Origin: Celerinatantimonas yamalensis
GTDB taxonomy: Bacteria; Pseudomonadota; Gammaproteobacteria; Enterobacterales; Celerinatantimonadaceae
Assembly (NCBI RefSeq): GCF_046054155.1
Contig: NZ_JBEQCT010000005.1
Span: forward strand, 1 to 64,000
Length of the DNA: 64,000 bases
Direction of reading: 5' to 3'
Below are positions 26,987 through 35,980 of the stretch, in pieces. The translations under genes and the position numbers were made by a program. Each line of letters starts with the position of its first letter. Within the stretch, counting starts at the first letter, position 1. The notes beneath the pieces are model-generated. The model was not told where the DNA came from, made no database searches, and worked only from the letters and a program-made list of their open reading frames with translations.

Positions 26987-27500
26987 ACCTAAAATGCTCC
27001 TTTATCTGTTTTTCGTGCGCACAAAGGCGTAGTTATACGCCAGTATGATTGCCATTACTCTTCGCTATTACAGCTGAATCAGTATGTTGCTATAGGCGAA
27101 GCTCTTATATGATTGCGGTTTGCTTTCAAACAAATGGCTAATCAAATACCGCCTTAATCTATGTTGCTGTTTAGAACGCTCTTTTCAAAAAGTTTCCATG
27201 AATTTTTATGAGCAATTATATTCAATTAACTAAACTAACAGGCATTTTAAAGCTTCCACTCACGAGAATGTAAAGTGCATATTGCAATGCACCTTGCAAA
27301 AAATGCGGATACCAATTCCCAACTATTAATAGGGTTATTTTTTGTACGTATTGTTAACTAATTAAATAATAAAATATTTTTTTATTATTAAGATCAATAA
27401 CAAAAGTTGGCTGATAACTTGCTTTATAATAGCTATTTTGATGCTGTGGCTATTTTTCAGCGTACGGTTGCAACTATGGATGATCACAAAGATGATAACA
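26987..27500. other. Intergenic region upstream of the chemoreceptor
   Basis: No supported gene. A small dyad GTGCAT...ATGCAC occurs near 27275. The 3' part is A+T-rich and probably holds the chemoreceptor promoter. Methionine codons upstream of 27501 extend the receptor frame but lack a ribosome-binding site. Confidence 0.4.
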
Positions 27501-28826
27501 ATGAATGTATTCAGGTCAAGAACGTCACACAAGCGGCAAAATCAGTTGCTGGGACAGCAGCTCGAACGCTTGCAAGCTGAAAGTGGTGCAATTAGCCAAG
27601 CCATGGCCGTGATCTATTTTTCTATCGATGGAACCATAGAATTTGCCAATGATAACTTTTTACGTCTGATGGGATATAAAGCAGAGGAGCTGATTGGCAA
27701 ATCTCACCAACAGTTATGTGAAGCAAAGTATGTTGCCTCACCTGATTATCAGCAATTATGGCAACGACTTAGCCGCGGTGAAAGCTTTTCGGGACGTGTG
27801 GCGCGGGTCAAGGCACAAGGTGACATTGTTTGGTTAGAAGCCGTTTATTCGGCGATCAAAAATGAGCAAGGTCAGGTGATCGGTATTGTCAAATTAGCTT
27901 CGGATATTACAGAGCAGGTCACTGAATTTTATCGCCAAAAAGCAATTGTAAAGGCTTTTGATCGAGTGATGGCAACGATTGAATTCACGCTCAATGGAAA
28001 AGTGACCAATGTGAATGATAACTTTTTGAGAGTGATGGGCTATAGCCGTCAAGAAATGCTTAATATGGAACATAAACAACTCTGTGAGACAACCTTTACA
28101 CAGAGCAAGCAATATCGACAGCTGTGGGATAAACTCGCAGAGGGTGAGTTTTTTGCTGACAGAATTAAACGAGTGGCTAGAGATGGCTCTATCCGTTGGC
28201 TACAGGCGAGTTATAACCCGATTATTGATGAGGATGGACGGGTCTCTGGCGTGATTAAATTTGCCACCGATATCACTGAAGAAGTCGCTCGTCAGCAAGA
28301 GGAACGAGAGAGCGCCAGTTTTGCCCATAATGTCTCTGAACAAACTCGCGATTGGTGCAATGAAGGTGTTGAACATATCGATGAGAGTGTGAAACGGATT
28401 CAAACCATGGCAAAGAATATTGAGATGGCCAGTGAAGAAGTTAAAGCGCTGGGTGAGCGTTCTGGGCAGATATCTAAAATTGTACAAGCGATTCGAGGGA
28501 TTGCTGAGCAAACGAACCTGTTAGCTCTTAATGCAGCTATTGAAGCGGCGCGAGCGGGTTCTGCCGGGCGCGGGTTTGCCGTGGTAGCCGATGAAGTGCG
28601 CACTCTCGCTGAACGCACTGCTGAATCTACTGCGCAAATCAATACCATGGCCAATGATATCCAAAACCAAAGTAAAGTCGCGGTGACGCAAATGGATAGC
28701 TTGCTACCTCAGGTCCAACAGAGCGTCGAACTGACGAAAAAAACTGGAGAAATGATGGCGCAGATTAACGGACATGCGCAATCGGTGGTCCAAGCAATAG
28801 GACAGTTTGCTCATATGCAAAAATAG
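27501..28826 (+). CDS. Soluble methyl-accepting chemotaxis protein with two PAS domains
   Basis: A 441-aa cytoplasmic receptor of the Aer-like/BdlA-like class. Two similar PAS domains lie at about residues 25-135 and 145-260, each with the FxNDNFLRxMGYxxxEx pattern (FANDNFLRLMGYKAEELIGK, VNDNFLRVMGYSRQEML) and a closing KFATDIT/KLASDIT segment. A short coiled coil leads to an MA signalling domain whose hairpin tip is AIRGIAEQTNLLALNAAIEA, followed by RAGSAGRGFAVVADEVRTLA. No transmembrane segment. The MA part is shorter than in most receptors. The likely input is redox or oxygen through PAS-bound FAD or heme. Start placed at 27501 without a strong ribosome-binding site. Confidence 0.85.
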   Translation: MNVFRSRTSHKRQNQLLGQQLERLQAESGAISQAMAVIYFSIDGTIEFANDNFLRLMGYKAEELIGKSHQQLCEAKYVASPDYQQLWQRLSRGESFSGRVARVKAQGDIVWLEAVYSAIKNEQGQVIGIVKLASDITEQVTEFYRQKAIVKAFDRVMATIEFTLNGKVTNVNDNFLRVMGYSRQEMLNMEHKQLCETTFTQSKQYRQLWDKLAEGEFFADRIKRVARDGSIRWLQASYNPIIDEDGRVSGVIKFATDITEEVARQQEERESASFAHNVSEQTRDWCNEGVEHIDESVKRIQTMAKNIEMASEEVKALGERSGQISKIVQAIRGIAEQTNLLALNAAIEAARAGSAGRGFAVVADEVRTLAERTAESTAQINTMANDIQNQSKVAVTQMDSLLPQVQQSVELTKKTGEMMAQINGHAQSVVQAIGQFAHMQK

Positions 28827-28856
28827 GCAAAAGAGCCAATCAAATGCTTGATGATC

Positions 28857-28888
28857 AAAAAAGCCACCGGAGTCACTTGGTGGCTTTT
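28857..28888. terminator. Bidirectional terminator between the chemoreceptor gene and gnd
   Basis: AAAAGCCACC and GGTGGCTTTT form a 10-bp stem with a 10-base loop and A/T tracts on both sides, so it can stop transcripts from both convergent genes. Confidence 0.85.
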
Positions 28889-28941
28889 TATTGGTAGCTG
28901 ACAGTTAGTTTTAGTCAGCTTTCGGCCTTCAATGGGAGAAT

Positions 28942-30393
28942 TTACACATCATAAGTGGTTGATGCGGTACTGCCACCTTTGCCTGTCCAATTGGTATGGA
29001 AAAACTCACCGCGCGCAGTATCGAGACGCTCATAGGTGTGTGCACCAAAGTAATCACGCTGCGCCTGTATCATATTGGCGGGCAGGCGATCCGTGGTGTA
29101 ACCATCTAGAAAGGTCAGTGCAGAGGTCATACACGGCATCGGCAGACCAATCTCAATGGATTTAGCCACAACTTTACGCCATGCACCCATGCAGTTTTCT
29201 AAAATTTCTTTAAAGTACTGATCAGAGCCTAAGAATTGTATATCAGGGTCCGTTTCATAGGCATCACGAATATTACCTAAGAAGGCACTACGGATGATAC
29301 AACCACCACGCCACATCAACGCGACACTGCCGTAGTTAAGCGCCCATTCGTTGTCTTCAGATGCTTGACGAATCAGCATAAAGCCTTGTGCGTAAGAGAT
29401 AATTTTAGAAGCTAGTAGTGCTTGACGCAGCGCATCGATCCACTCTGCAACATCGCCTTCAACTTTGCCAATCTGTTTATTAAACAACTTCGCGGCTTCA
29501 ACGCGCTGCTCTTTAAGTGATGACAGGCAACGAGCGAACACTGATTCAGAGATCAATGTTAATGGGATCCCTAAGTCCAGAGCATTAATCCCCGTCCATT
29601 TGCCAGTGCCTTTTTGGCCTGCCGCATCGAGAATATGCTCAACTAATGGCTCACCATCTTCATCTTTATACCCTAAGATGTCAGCAGTAATTTCCACCAA
29701 GTAGCTATCAAGCTCGGTTTTGTTCCATGCTTTGAAGGCCGTTTGCATCTGTTCATATGACAGACCTAAGCCTTCCTTCATAAAGTGATATGCTTCGCTA
29801 ATCAGCTGCATGTCACCATATTCGATGCCGTTGTGGACCATTTTTACAAAGTGACCCGCACCATCTTTACCTACCCAATCACAACACGGTTCATTTTGAT
29901 CAGTTTTGGCTGAAATACCCTGGAAAATAGGTTTTACAAAAGGCCATGCTTCAGGGTTACCACCTGGCATGATGGATGGCCCAAAACGCGCCCCTTCTTC
30001 ACCACCGGATACACCTGTTCCAATATAACGCAGCCCTTTTTCTGACAACGCTTTGGTACGGCGGTTGGTATCAGGATAGTTAGAATTCCCACCGTCGATG
30101 ATGATATCGCCTTCTTCAAGCAGCGGAACTAAGTTGTCGATGAATTTATCGACCACATCACCGGCACGAACCATCAGCATCACTTTACGAGGTTTTTCTA
30201 GTTTTTCCACTAAATCTTCGAGTGAATAAGCCCCAATCACATCTGTGCCTTTGGCAGCATCATTGAGAAAATCATCAACTTTCGATGTGGTACGGTTATA
30301 GGCAACCACTTTAAAGCCATGATCGTTCATATTAAGAATCAGGTTCTGGCCCATGACAGCCAGACCGATGACGCCGATATCACCTTTTTTCAT
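28942..30393 (-). CDS. gnd: 6-phosphogluconate dehydrogenase (decarboxylating)
   Basis: Converts 6-phosphogluconate to ribulose 5-phosphate with NADP+ in the oxidative pentose phosphate pathway. The 483-aa product has the dinucleotide fold GVIGLAVMGQNLILNMNDHG at the N-terminus, the NRT phosphate-binding site, the substrate motif GVSGGEEGARFGPSIMPGG near residue 128, and FVKMVHNGIEYGDMQLI with catalytic Lys/His near 185. Last gene of a zwf-pgl-gnd operon, 13 bases after pgl. Confidence 0.96.
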   Translation of the reverse strand: MKKGDIGVIGLAVMGQNLILNMNDHGFKVVAYNRTTSKVDDFLNDAAKGTDVIGAYSLEDLVEKLEKPRKVMLMVRAGDVVDKFIDNLVPLLEEGDIIIDGGNSNYPDTNRRTKALSEKGLRYIGTGVSGGEEGARFGPSIMPGGNPEAWPFVKPIFQGISAKTDQNEPCCDWVGKDGAGHFVKMVHNGIEYGDMQLISEAYHFMKEGLGLSYEQMQTAFKAWNKTELDSYLVEITADILGYKDEDGEPLVEHILDAAGQKGTGKWTGINALDLGIPLTLISESVFARCLSSLKEQRVEAAKLFNKQIGKVEGDVAEWIDALRQALLASKIISYAQGFMLIRQASEDNEWALNYGSVALMWRGGCIIRSAFLGNIRDAYETDPDIQFLGSDQYFKEILENCMGAWRKVVAKSIEIGLPMPCMTSALTFLDGYTTDRLPANMIQAQRDYFGAHTYERLDTARGEFFHTNWTGKGGSTASTTYDV

Positions 30394-30406
30394 TTGAGCT
30401 CCTCAC

Positions 30407-31114
30407 TTATAAATCTTTTGCTGCACTGGCATCAAGATACCATTCAGTTGTTTTTAGTGCTTTAATTTTCGCCGCAGGATAAGGCAAGTCTGCCGCATCA
30501 TGAGTGGCAATTTCGTATAGGCGCTGCGCTTTGCTCTCGCCTAAGACCAAGTAGGTAATCCGGCTGGCATTGCTGAGTAAACGTGCACTTTTTGAGATCC
30601 GTAGTTGGCCACTTTCTGGGTGTTCGGCCACTAAGGTTAGGTTAGGTTCGTTAAAATCGGTTTTATAAGGGAACAATGATGCGGTGTGGCCATCGCCGCC
30701 CATGCCTAATAAAATCCAGTCAAAAGAAGGGATACCATTAACACTTGGAACCTTGGCACAGATTTCTTCAGCGAGTCGCTGCGTTTCATCATCTGGGTCA
30801 TTTTCGCCTAGAATGCGATGAATATTTTGTGCATCGATGTCGATGTGATCGAACAATAACGCTTTGGCTTCGCCATAGTTGCTTTCTGGATCAGTTGGCT
30901 CGACGCAGCGTTCATCACCCCACCAAAAATGCAGATTATTCCAGTTTACTTTGGTCGCATAATCTTTCGCTAAGAGTTTAAACCACAACTTAGGGGTGCT
31001 CCCACCAGAGAGCGAAATATGCATGGGTTTATCACGTTGACTATAAGTCACTAACTGTTCAGACAGTTCAGTGACGACGGCCTCGGCCGTTTCAAACACT
31101 TTATAATTGATCAT
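30407..31114 (-). CDS. pgl: 6-phosphogluconolactonase
   Basis: Hydrolyses 6-phosphogluconolactone to 6-phosphogluconate. The 235-aa DevB-type enzyme has the phosphate loop ISLSGGSTPKLWFKLLA near residue 35, HFWWGDERCVEPTDPESNYG near 85, and LLGMGGDGHTASLFP with the catalytic histidine near 140. It sits between zwf (two bases upstream) and gnd, giving all three enzymes of the oxidative branch in one transcript. Confidence 0.95.
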   Translation of the reverse strand: MINYKVFETAEAVVTELSEQLVTYSQRDKPMHISLSGGSTPKLWFKLLAKDYATKVNWNNLHFWWGDERCVEPTDPESNYGEAKALLFDHIDIDAQNIHRILGENDPDDETQRLAEEICAKVPSVNGIPSFDWILLGMGGDGHTASLFPYKTDFNEPNLTLVAEHPESGQLRISKSARLLSNASRITYLVLGESKAQRLYEIATHDAADLPYPAAKIKALKTTEWYLDASAAKDL

Positions 31115-31116
31115 GG

Positions 31117-32619
31117 TTATAGCTCACAATAGTCGGTATCGGTTAAATTTTTACATGGGAATCGCCATTCTCGGCCATCACGGCTGAGTAGTTCATCAGC
31201 CTCTTTCGGCCCCCATGTACCACAAGCATACCCGTAACGCGTTGGGTTGCTCTGTGCGACATCTAAAATAGGTTGAACAAAATCCCAACAGGCGAGAACC
31301 GCATCACTGCGGGCAAAGAGTGTTGGGTCGCCTTTGATTGAATCCAGTAGTAAGCGTTCATAGGCCGTGAGCACTTCGTCACCATCTAAACTATCGTAGC
31401 GAAAGTCCATTGAAACTTCCTGAGATTCAAAGCCTGCCCCTGGTTTTTTCAGACCAAACTTCATTAAGATCCCTTCATCAGGTTGGATGCGGATAACGAG
31501 TTTATTATCTGGGGTATTTTGGCCAAAGACAGGATGAGGCGTTTTCTTAAAATGGATGACGACTTCGGTTACTCGAGTCGGTAATCGTTTACCTGTTCGA
31601 ACGTAAAAAGGAACACCATTCCAGCGCCAGTTATCAATGCTGAGCTTCAGGGCAACATAAGTTTCAGTGCTTGATTCCGCCTCAACACCCGTTTCTTCAC
31701 GATAGCCTAATAACGGCTCGCCACGCACTTTCGACGCGGTATATTGCCCCAAGACTAAATCATGTTCCAAGGCTTTTTCATCCAATGGATGCAAGCTTTG
31801 GAAGACCTTGACTGTTTCGTTTCGAATGGCATTTGAATTGATCAGCGCAGGGGGCTCCATGGCGACCATCGCCAAAACTTGCAATAGATGGTTTTGGAAC
31901 ATATCGCGCATCGCGCCAGCGCCATCATAATAACCACCACGACCTTCAACACCGATTGATTCTGCTGAGGTAATCTCAACGTGATCAATGTAATTTCGAT
32001 TCCACAGTGGCTCAAAAAGACCATTTGAGAAGCGAAATACCAGTAAATTTTGTACAGTTTCTTTTCCCAGATAGTGGTCAATCCGATAGATCTGCTCTTC
32101 GGCAAAGAAGCGATGCAACTGTTCATCGAGAGCGACTGCAGAGGCTTTATCATAACCGAAAGGTTTTTCCACAATCAGACGCTTCCAGCCATCATCATTT
32201 TGATTAAGCCCATGTTCGGCTAAGCACTCAGGAATGACGCCATATAAACTCGGTGGGGTCGACAAATAATAGATGATATTACCAGCGGTGAGATATTGTT
32301 CACTCAAAGCCGCTAGTCGTTCTTTAAGCGCGGCGTAGTTGGCTTTATCGGCAGTATCGAGTGGTTGATAGTGAATGTGAGAACAAAACTCGTTGAGCTG
32401 CTCAGAATCTTCTAATTTTTCACTGACGATAAGCGATTCTTTGATTTTCGTGCGATAAGTCGTATCGCTATACTCAGTCCGACTAATCCCCAAAATGGAA
32501 AACGAAGCGGAGAGTTGCTTAGTCGCATAAAGGTGGTATAGGGCTGGGATTAGCTTGCGGCGAGTAAGGTCGCCTGATGCCCCGAATATGGCAATACAAT
32601 TATTATCTAAATGGTTCAT
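31117..32619 (-). CDS. zwf: Glucose-6-phosphate 1-dehydrogenase
   Basis: Oxidises glucose 6-phosphate to the 6-phosphogluconolactone with NADP+. At 500 aa it has the usual length, with the dinucleotide motif IFGASGDLTRRKLIPALYHL near residue 12, the EKPFG block, and the substrate-site signature RIDHYLGKETVQNLL near residue 180 carrying the catalytic histidine. First gene of zwf-pgl-gnd. Its promoter should lie in 32620-32700. Confidence 0.96.
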   Translation of the reverse strand: MNHLDNNCIAIFGASGDLTRRKLIPALYHLYATKQLSASFSILGISRTEYSDTTYRTKIKESLIVSEKLEDSEQLNEFCSHIHYQPLDTADKANYAALKERLAALSEQYLTAGNIIYYLSTPPSLYGVIPECLAEHGLNQNDDGWKRLIVEKPFGYDKASAVALDEQLHRFFAEEQIYRIDHYLGKETVQNLLVFRFSNGLFEPLWNRNYIDHVEITSAESIGVEGRGGYYDGAGAMRDMFQNHLLQVLAMVAMEPPALINSNAIRNETVKVFQSLHPLDEKALEHDLVLGQYTASKVRGEPLLGYREETGVEAESSTETYVALKLSIDNWRWNGVPFYVRTGKRLPTRVTEVVIHFKKTPHPVFGQNTPDNKLVIRIQPDEGILMKFGLKKPGAGFESQEVSMDFRYDSLDGDEVLTAYERLLLDSIKGDPTLFARSDAVLACWDFVQPILDVAQSNPTRYGYACGTWGPKEADELLSRDGREWRFPCKNLTDTDYCEL

Positions 32620-32935
32620 ATTTGATTCCCGTCTGACTTATCTAACCGTTGTCGACTTAGCCGGTTGATAGGATGATATCTGATGACGTGTTAGTCCATG
32701 CTCGCCAGTATATACCTTTTCAATGTGTTGCTGTGTTGCATGGGGCGGTGAATGTGTTTGCAGACCATGGGTACCGCTCCAAATCGTTTAATCTAACAAA
32801 TTAACAACTTATTGAGAACTGCTTATTTACGCTAGAAATCATTGTGCAATCCAAGGAATATATCACAATCAATTGGAATTTTTGTTCAGAGGTGAATATA
32901 GAGTGGCCCATCAAGGCGATGATGGGCCCGTAGCG
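32620..32935. other. Intergenic region between zwf and the GH3 gene
   Basis: Holds the zwf promoter and the 3' flank of the GH3 gene. A 9-bp inverted repeat GGCCCATCA / TGATGGGCC (32905-32928) lies just past the GH3 stop. It has no T-run, so it is a weak terminator candidate. No gene seen. Confidence 0.45.
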
Positions 32936-34897
32936 TTATAAGGTTAAACCAAAGCCAAACGGATAGAGTGGGTTGTTACTATCGTTAGGTCGATCTGAAT
33001 GTTGCGCTTGAACGGCTTGCATGGATGAGGGGAGAGCAAAAGGTAGTTTGCCGCTAAAGTGGTGTTTGCCTAACAGTGATTGCAGTAGAACAGGGTCTGA
33101 CACCCCAAAATTACCGATTAATGCACTGGCATGCGGTGCAACTTGGGTCAGAATCGCGGGACGATCGAGATAAACGGTCACAATGGTTGGCACTTTTGCG
33201 CTGATGGCTAAGACTTTTTGATACTCTTTATTATCAGCGCGATAATTCAATGGCCCTTCATGCTGGCGTGCACCGAAGAAGAAATTGGGATGTGGGTGGC
33301 TAAATGGCGTCTCAATTCGCATAATCGCGACATCGGCCTGTTCAGGGGTATCCACGACAATTAATCCTTGTTGTGTAGCGACGTCAGCACTGACATGATA
33401 GAGATAGACTTTGGTGCCGCTTTTTAATGGTAACTGTTGGTGGCTATTTTTAAGTAGGACCAGTGAGCGAGCCTGCGCTGCATTGGCTAGTTGTTGATGG
33501 CGTTTGTTACTCAGCACCTCTTGCGCTTTTTGTGGATTGACAAATGGCGCATCAAAGAGTCCTAAAGCAAATTTTTGTTGCATCACTTTGGTCACGGCGC
33601 GATCAATGCTTTGCTGAGACAATAAGCCTTGTTTAACAGCCTCTACGATAGGTGTTGGATCGGCAACGCCACCGAATTGATCCACGCCTGCGTTAACCGC
33701 TTTAACAAAACGTTGTTGGACGCTTAAATCACCCACTCCCCATGACATTCCCAAATCTTCTGGACGAACTGTTTCCCCTTTAGGTGCGCCATTTTTACAG
33801 GTACTGTTACAAGTAGAGGTGATGAGCCAATCACTTAAGATCATCCCATTAAAGTGATATTTACCACGTAACAGATCGGTCAGCATATAGTGGCTAAATC
33901 CGACCCCAGTTGGCTGGATTTTATGTCCATCAATGCTCGCACCTTGCAAAATAGAGTAGGTGGGCATAATGGCTGCGACATGAGCGGCAAATGCACCTGT
34001 AAATGGATAAATGTGCTGTTTAAGATTATCATCTTGAAAATCAGCAAAGCGGCCATAGTAGTTATGACTATCCCAGCCGTCTTTGGCTGCACCATAACCA
34101 ACCCAGTGTTTAACGACCGCAACCACACTGTTGCGATTTAAGCCGTTTATGCCATTTTGCATGCCTGCAACATAGTTTTCGACCATGTCATGGACAACTT
34201 TTGGGCTGCTGCCAAAGGTGCCATTGATCCGTGCCCAGCGCGGTTCGCTAGCAATATCAGCTTGTGGTGAGAGTGCTTCGGTAATGCCAACTGCGCGATA
34301 TTCTTGACGAATAATATTGGCTGCTTGGCGCATGATTTTTGCCGAGTCAATGGCACCAAAGCCCGGGGCTTCTGGCCACTGCGAAAATGCGCCTGCTGCT
34401 GCGCTATCAAAATCATCATGTGCAGAGTAATGGTATGCATTACGAGGATCACTACTCACCGTAATTGGAATACCAAGGCGTGTTTCTTCAGCCAATTTTT
34501 GTAGCAAATTGTTTTGCTCAGCCAAACGTTTCGGGTTGTCACCATCGAGTCGCGTGATCATGTCAGTGACATGATCCGTTTGGATCATTTTTGCGACTTT
34601 TACTCGATCATAATTTGGCCCGCGACCTAAAACACTTTTTGGCGAAGGGGCTGATGCATGCATCATCGCGCCTGCCTTTTCTGTGAGCGTCATCCGTGAG
34701 ACTAAATCTTTTGCGCGTGCATTGGCACTTAAGCGCCAGTCTTCATACGGGTCAAGTTTGCCGTTACGGTTTAAATCGCGAAACTCGAGTGTTCCTACCT
34801 TAATAATTGGAATCGCTTGGCTATTAATCGGGACTTGTTGCACGGCCAGTGCAATGGGGCTTAACAGCAAACCGCCCAAAAGAAAAAATGCTCGCAT
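32936..34897 (-). CDS. Secreted glycoside hydrolase family 3 enzyme (beta-glucosidase type)
   Basis: A 653-aa periplasmic or secreted GH3 enzyme with a signal peptide ending at IALA. An EF-hand-like loop, DLNRNGKLDPYEDW, opens the mature protein, as in related GH3 enzymes. The N-terminal (beta/alpha)8 barrel has the substrate loop VVKHWVGYGAAKDGWDSHNY near residue 262 and the nucleophile Asp in GMILSDW (about residue 356). The C-terminal domain starts around LVLLKN and ends NPLYPFGFGLTL. It likely releases glucose or another monosaccharide from beta-linked oligosaccharides. A good AGGAGA precedes the ATG. Next to the glucose-6-phosphate oxidation operon but a separate unit. Confidence 0.9.
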   Translation of the reverse strand: MRAFFLLGGLLLSPIALAVQQVPINSQAIPIIKVGTLEFRDLNRNGKLDPYEDWRLSANARAKDLVSRMTLTEKAGAMMHASAPSPKSVLGRGPNYDRVKVAKMIQTDHVTDMITRLDGDNPKRLAEQNNLLQKLAEETRLGIPITVSSDPRNAYHYSAHDDFDSAAAGAFSQWPEAPGFGAIDSAKIMRQAANIIRQEYRAVGITEALSPQADIASEPRWARINGTFGSSPKVVHDMVENYVAGMQNGINGLNRNSVVAVVKHWVGYGAAKDGWDSHNYYGRFADFQDDNLKQHIYPFTGAFAAHVAAIMPTYSILQGASIDGHKIQPTGVGFSHYMLTDLLRGKYHFNGMILSDWLITSTCNSTCKNGAPKGETVRPEDLGMSWGVGDLSVQQRFVKAVNAGVDQFGGVADPTPIVEAVKQGLLSQQSIDRAVTKVMQQKFALGLFDAPFVNPQKAQEVLSNKRHQQLANAAQARSLVLLKNSHQQLPLKSGTKVYLYHVSADVATQQGLIVVDTPEQADVAIMRIETPFSHPHPNFFFGARQHEGPLNYRADNKEYQKVLAISAKVPTIVTVYLDRPAILTQVAPHASALIGNFGVSDPVLLQSLLGKHHFSGKLPFALPSSMQAVQAQHSDRPNDSNNPLYPFGFGLTL

Positions 34898-34952
34898 AGA
34901 ATTATATCTCCTTATTATTTATCCATCGTGACGACGACTTTGTTTTGAGAGC

Positions 34953-34994
34953 AAAAAAAAGACCTGATACAACCATCGTAGTTGCATCAGGTCT
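34953..34994 (-). terminator. Strong terminator in the GH3 leader (minus strand)
   Basis: Reading leftwards, AGACCTGATGCAAC and GTTGTATCAGGTCT form a 14-bp stem (one G-T pair) with a 7-base loop, followed by eight T. It ends only about 55 bases before the GH3 start codon. There is no annotated minus-strand gene upstream of it, so it must end a short leader RNA. Confidence 0.8.
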
Positions 34995-35150
34995 TGCCTG
35001 TGTTATTCACATGCGGCTTAACCGCCAGCTTAAGTATGACCTAAGCCGATTCACAGTAACAATCCATCTCGTTCATACTATTGATTTTTTAGTCTATAAA
35101 AAGCGCCTTAGATCACAAACTGAAGGGTTATTGCAGAGTTGCCTGCTAGA
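34995..35150 (-). other. Candidate leader RNA with short ORF ahead of the GH3 gene
   Basis: On the minus strand a plausible promoter (TTGTGA, then TAGACT 16 bases on) near 35090-35120 would start an RNA that holds an 11-codon frame MNEMDCYCESA and a small GCGG/CCGC hairpin before the terminator. Attenuation by translation or by a ligand is possible, or an independent small RNA. No known riboswitch class recognised. Confidence 0.35.
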
Positions 35151-35203
35151 TGTTTTTACGGTATTGATCAGATGACAAATAAAATAGGATAAGGACATCA
35201 ATA

Positions 35204-35980
35204 GTGGCGCAATTAGGGAGTTATATCAGTGACGGGTTATCTGTGCACCTGATGGTTTTTTTATTTTTGGTGGCCTGTGTGGCGGGGTTAATTGACACGT
35301 TAGCCGGTGGTGGCGGGTTATTGACCGTCCCTGCACTGATTAGCAGTGGTATTCCGCCATTAATTGCCCTTGGCACCAATAAGTTTCAAGGCAGTGTCGG
35401 CAGTGCGACCGCTTCGTTTGTCATGCTGCGCAATCACCGTGTACGCTGGGCCGATGTTCGCCGCCTGATGGCTGGGTCATTAATTGGAGCGATGTTGGGA
35501 ACATTACTGGTCCAGCAGCTGGATACCCGTTGGTTAAGCTTTATTGTACCATTGGTGTTGGCACTGATTGCGCTCTATTTTTTATTCTCACCGCGGCCTC
35601 GTCAAATGGCGCACCCCCGTTGTTCTGATCGATTATATCGACGATTGGTGGTGCCGCTGATCGGTGCTTATGATGGTTTTTTTGGTCCCGGCACGGGGTC
35701 TTTTTTTGCCTTAGCCGGTGTGTCACTACGCGGACAATCGCTGGTGGATGCGACAGCAGTCGCCAAAACGCTCAACTGCGCCTCAAACGTTGCTTCGCTG
35801 GTGGTTTTTTTGGCGGCCGGCCATATTCTGTGGTCAGCTGCGTTGGTGATGTTGACCGGACAGCTCATTGGCGCTTGGGTTGGGGCGCATGCTTTGTTTC
35901 GCATCAACCCCAACTATTTGCGCTATTTGGTGGTGATCATGAGTTTAAGCATGCTTGCCCGTTATCTGTGGCTATCTTAG
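35204..35980 (+). CDS. TSUP-family (TauE/SafE) membrane exporter
   Basis: A 258-aa inner-membrane protein with about eight hydrophobic segments. The TSUP signature is visible in both halves: AGLIDTLAGGGGLLTVPALI near residue 27 with GTNKFQGSVGSATASF, and GAYDGFFGPGTGSFFALA near 152 with AKTLNCASNVASL. This matches the YfcA-like branch. TSUP proteins move sulfite, sulfonates or similar organic anions, substrate unknown here. Starts with GTG, AAGGA about 12 bases upstream. Converges with hutF and overlaps its stop by four bases. Confidence 0.85.
   Translation: MAQLGSYISDGLSVHLMVFLFLVACVAGLIDTLAGGGGLLTVPALISSGIPPLIALGTNKFQGSVGSATASFVMLRNHRVRWADVRRLMAGSLIGAMLGTLLVQQLDTRWLSFIVPLVLALIALYFLFSPRPRQMAHPRCSDRLYRRLVVPLIGAYDGFFGPGTGSFFALAGVSLRGQSLVDATAVAKTLNCASNVASLVVFLAAGHILWSAALVMLTGQLIGAWVGAHALFRINPNYLRYLVVIMSLSMLARYLWLS

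Noticed and set aside
34945..35175. 76-codon plus-strand frame between the GH3 and TSUP genes
   Set aside because: It lies across the minus-strand terminator and leader hairpins and lacks protein-like pattern.
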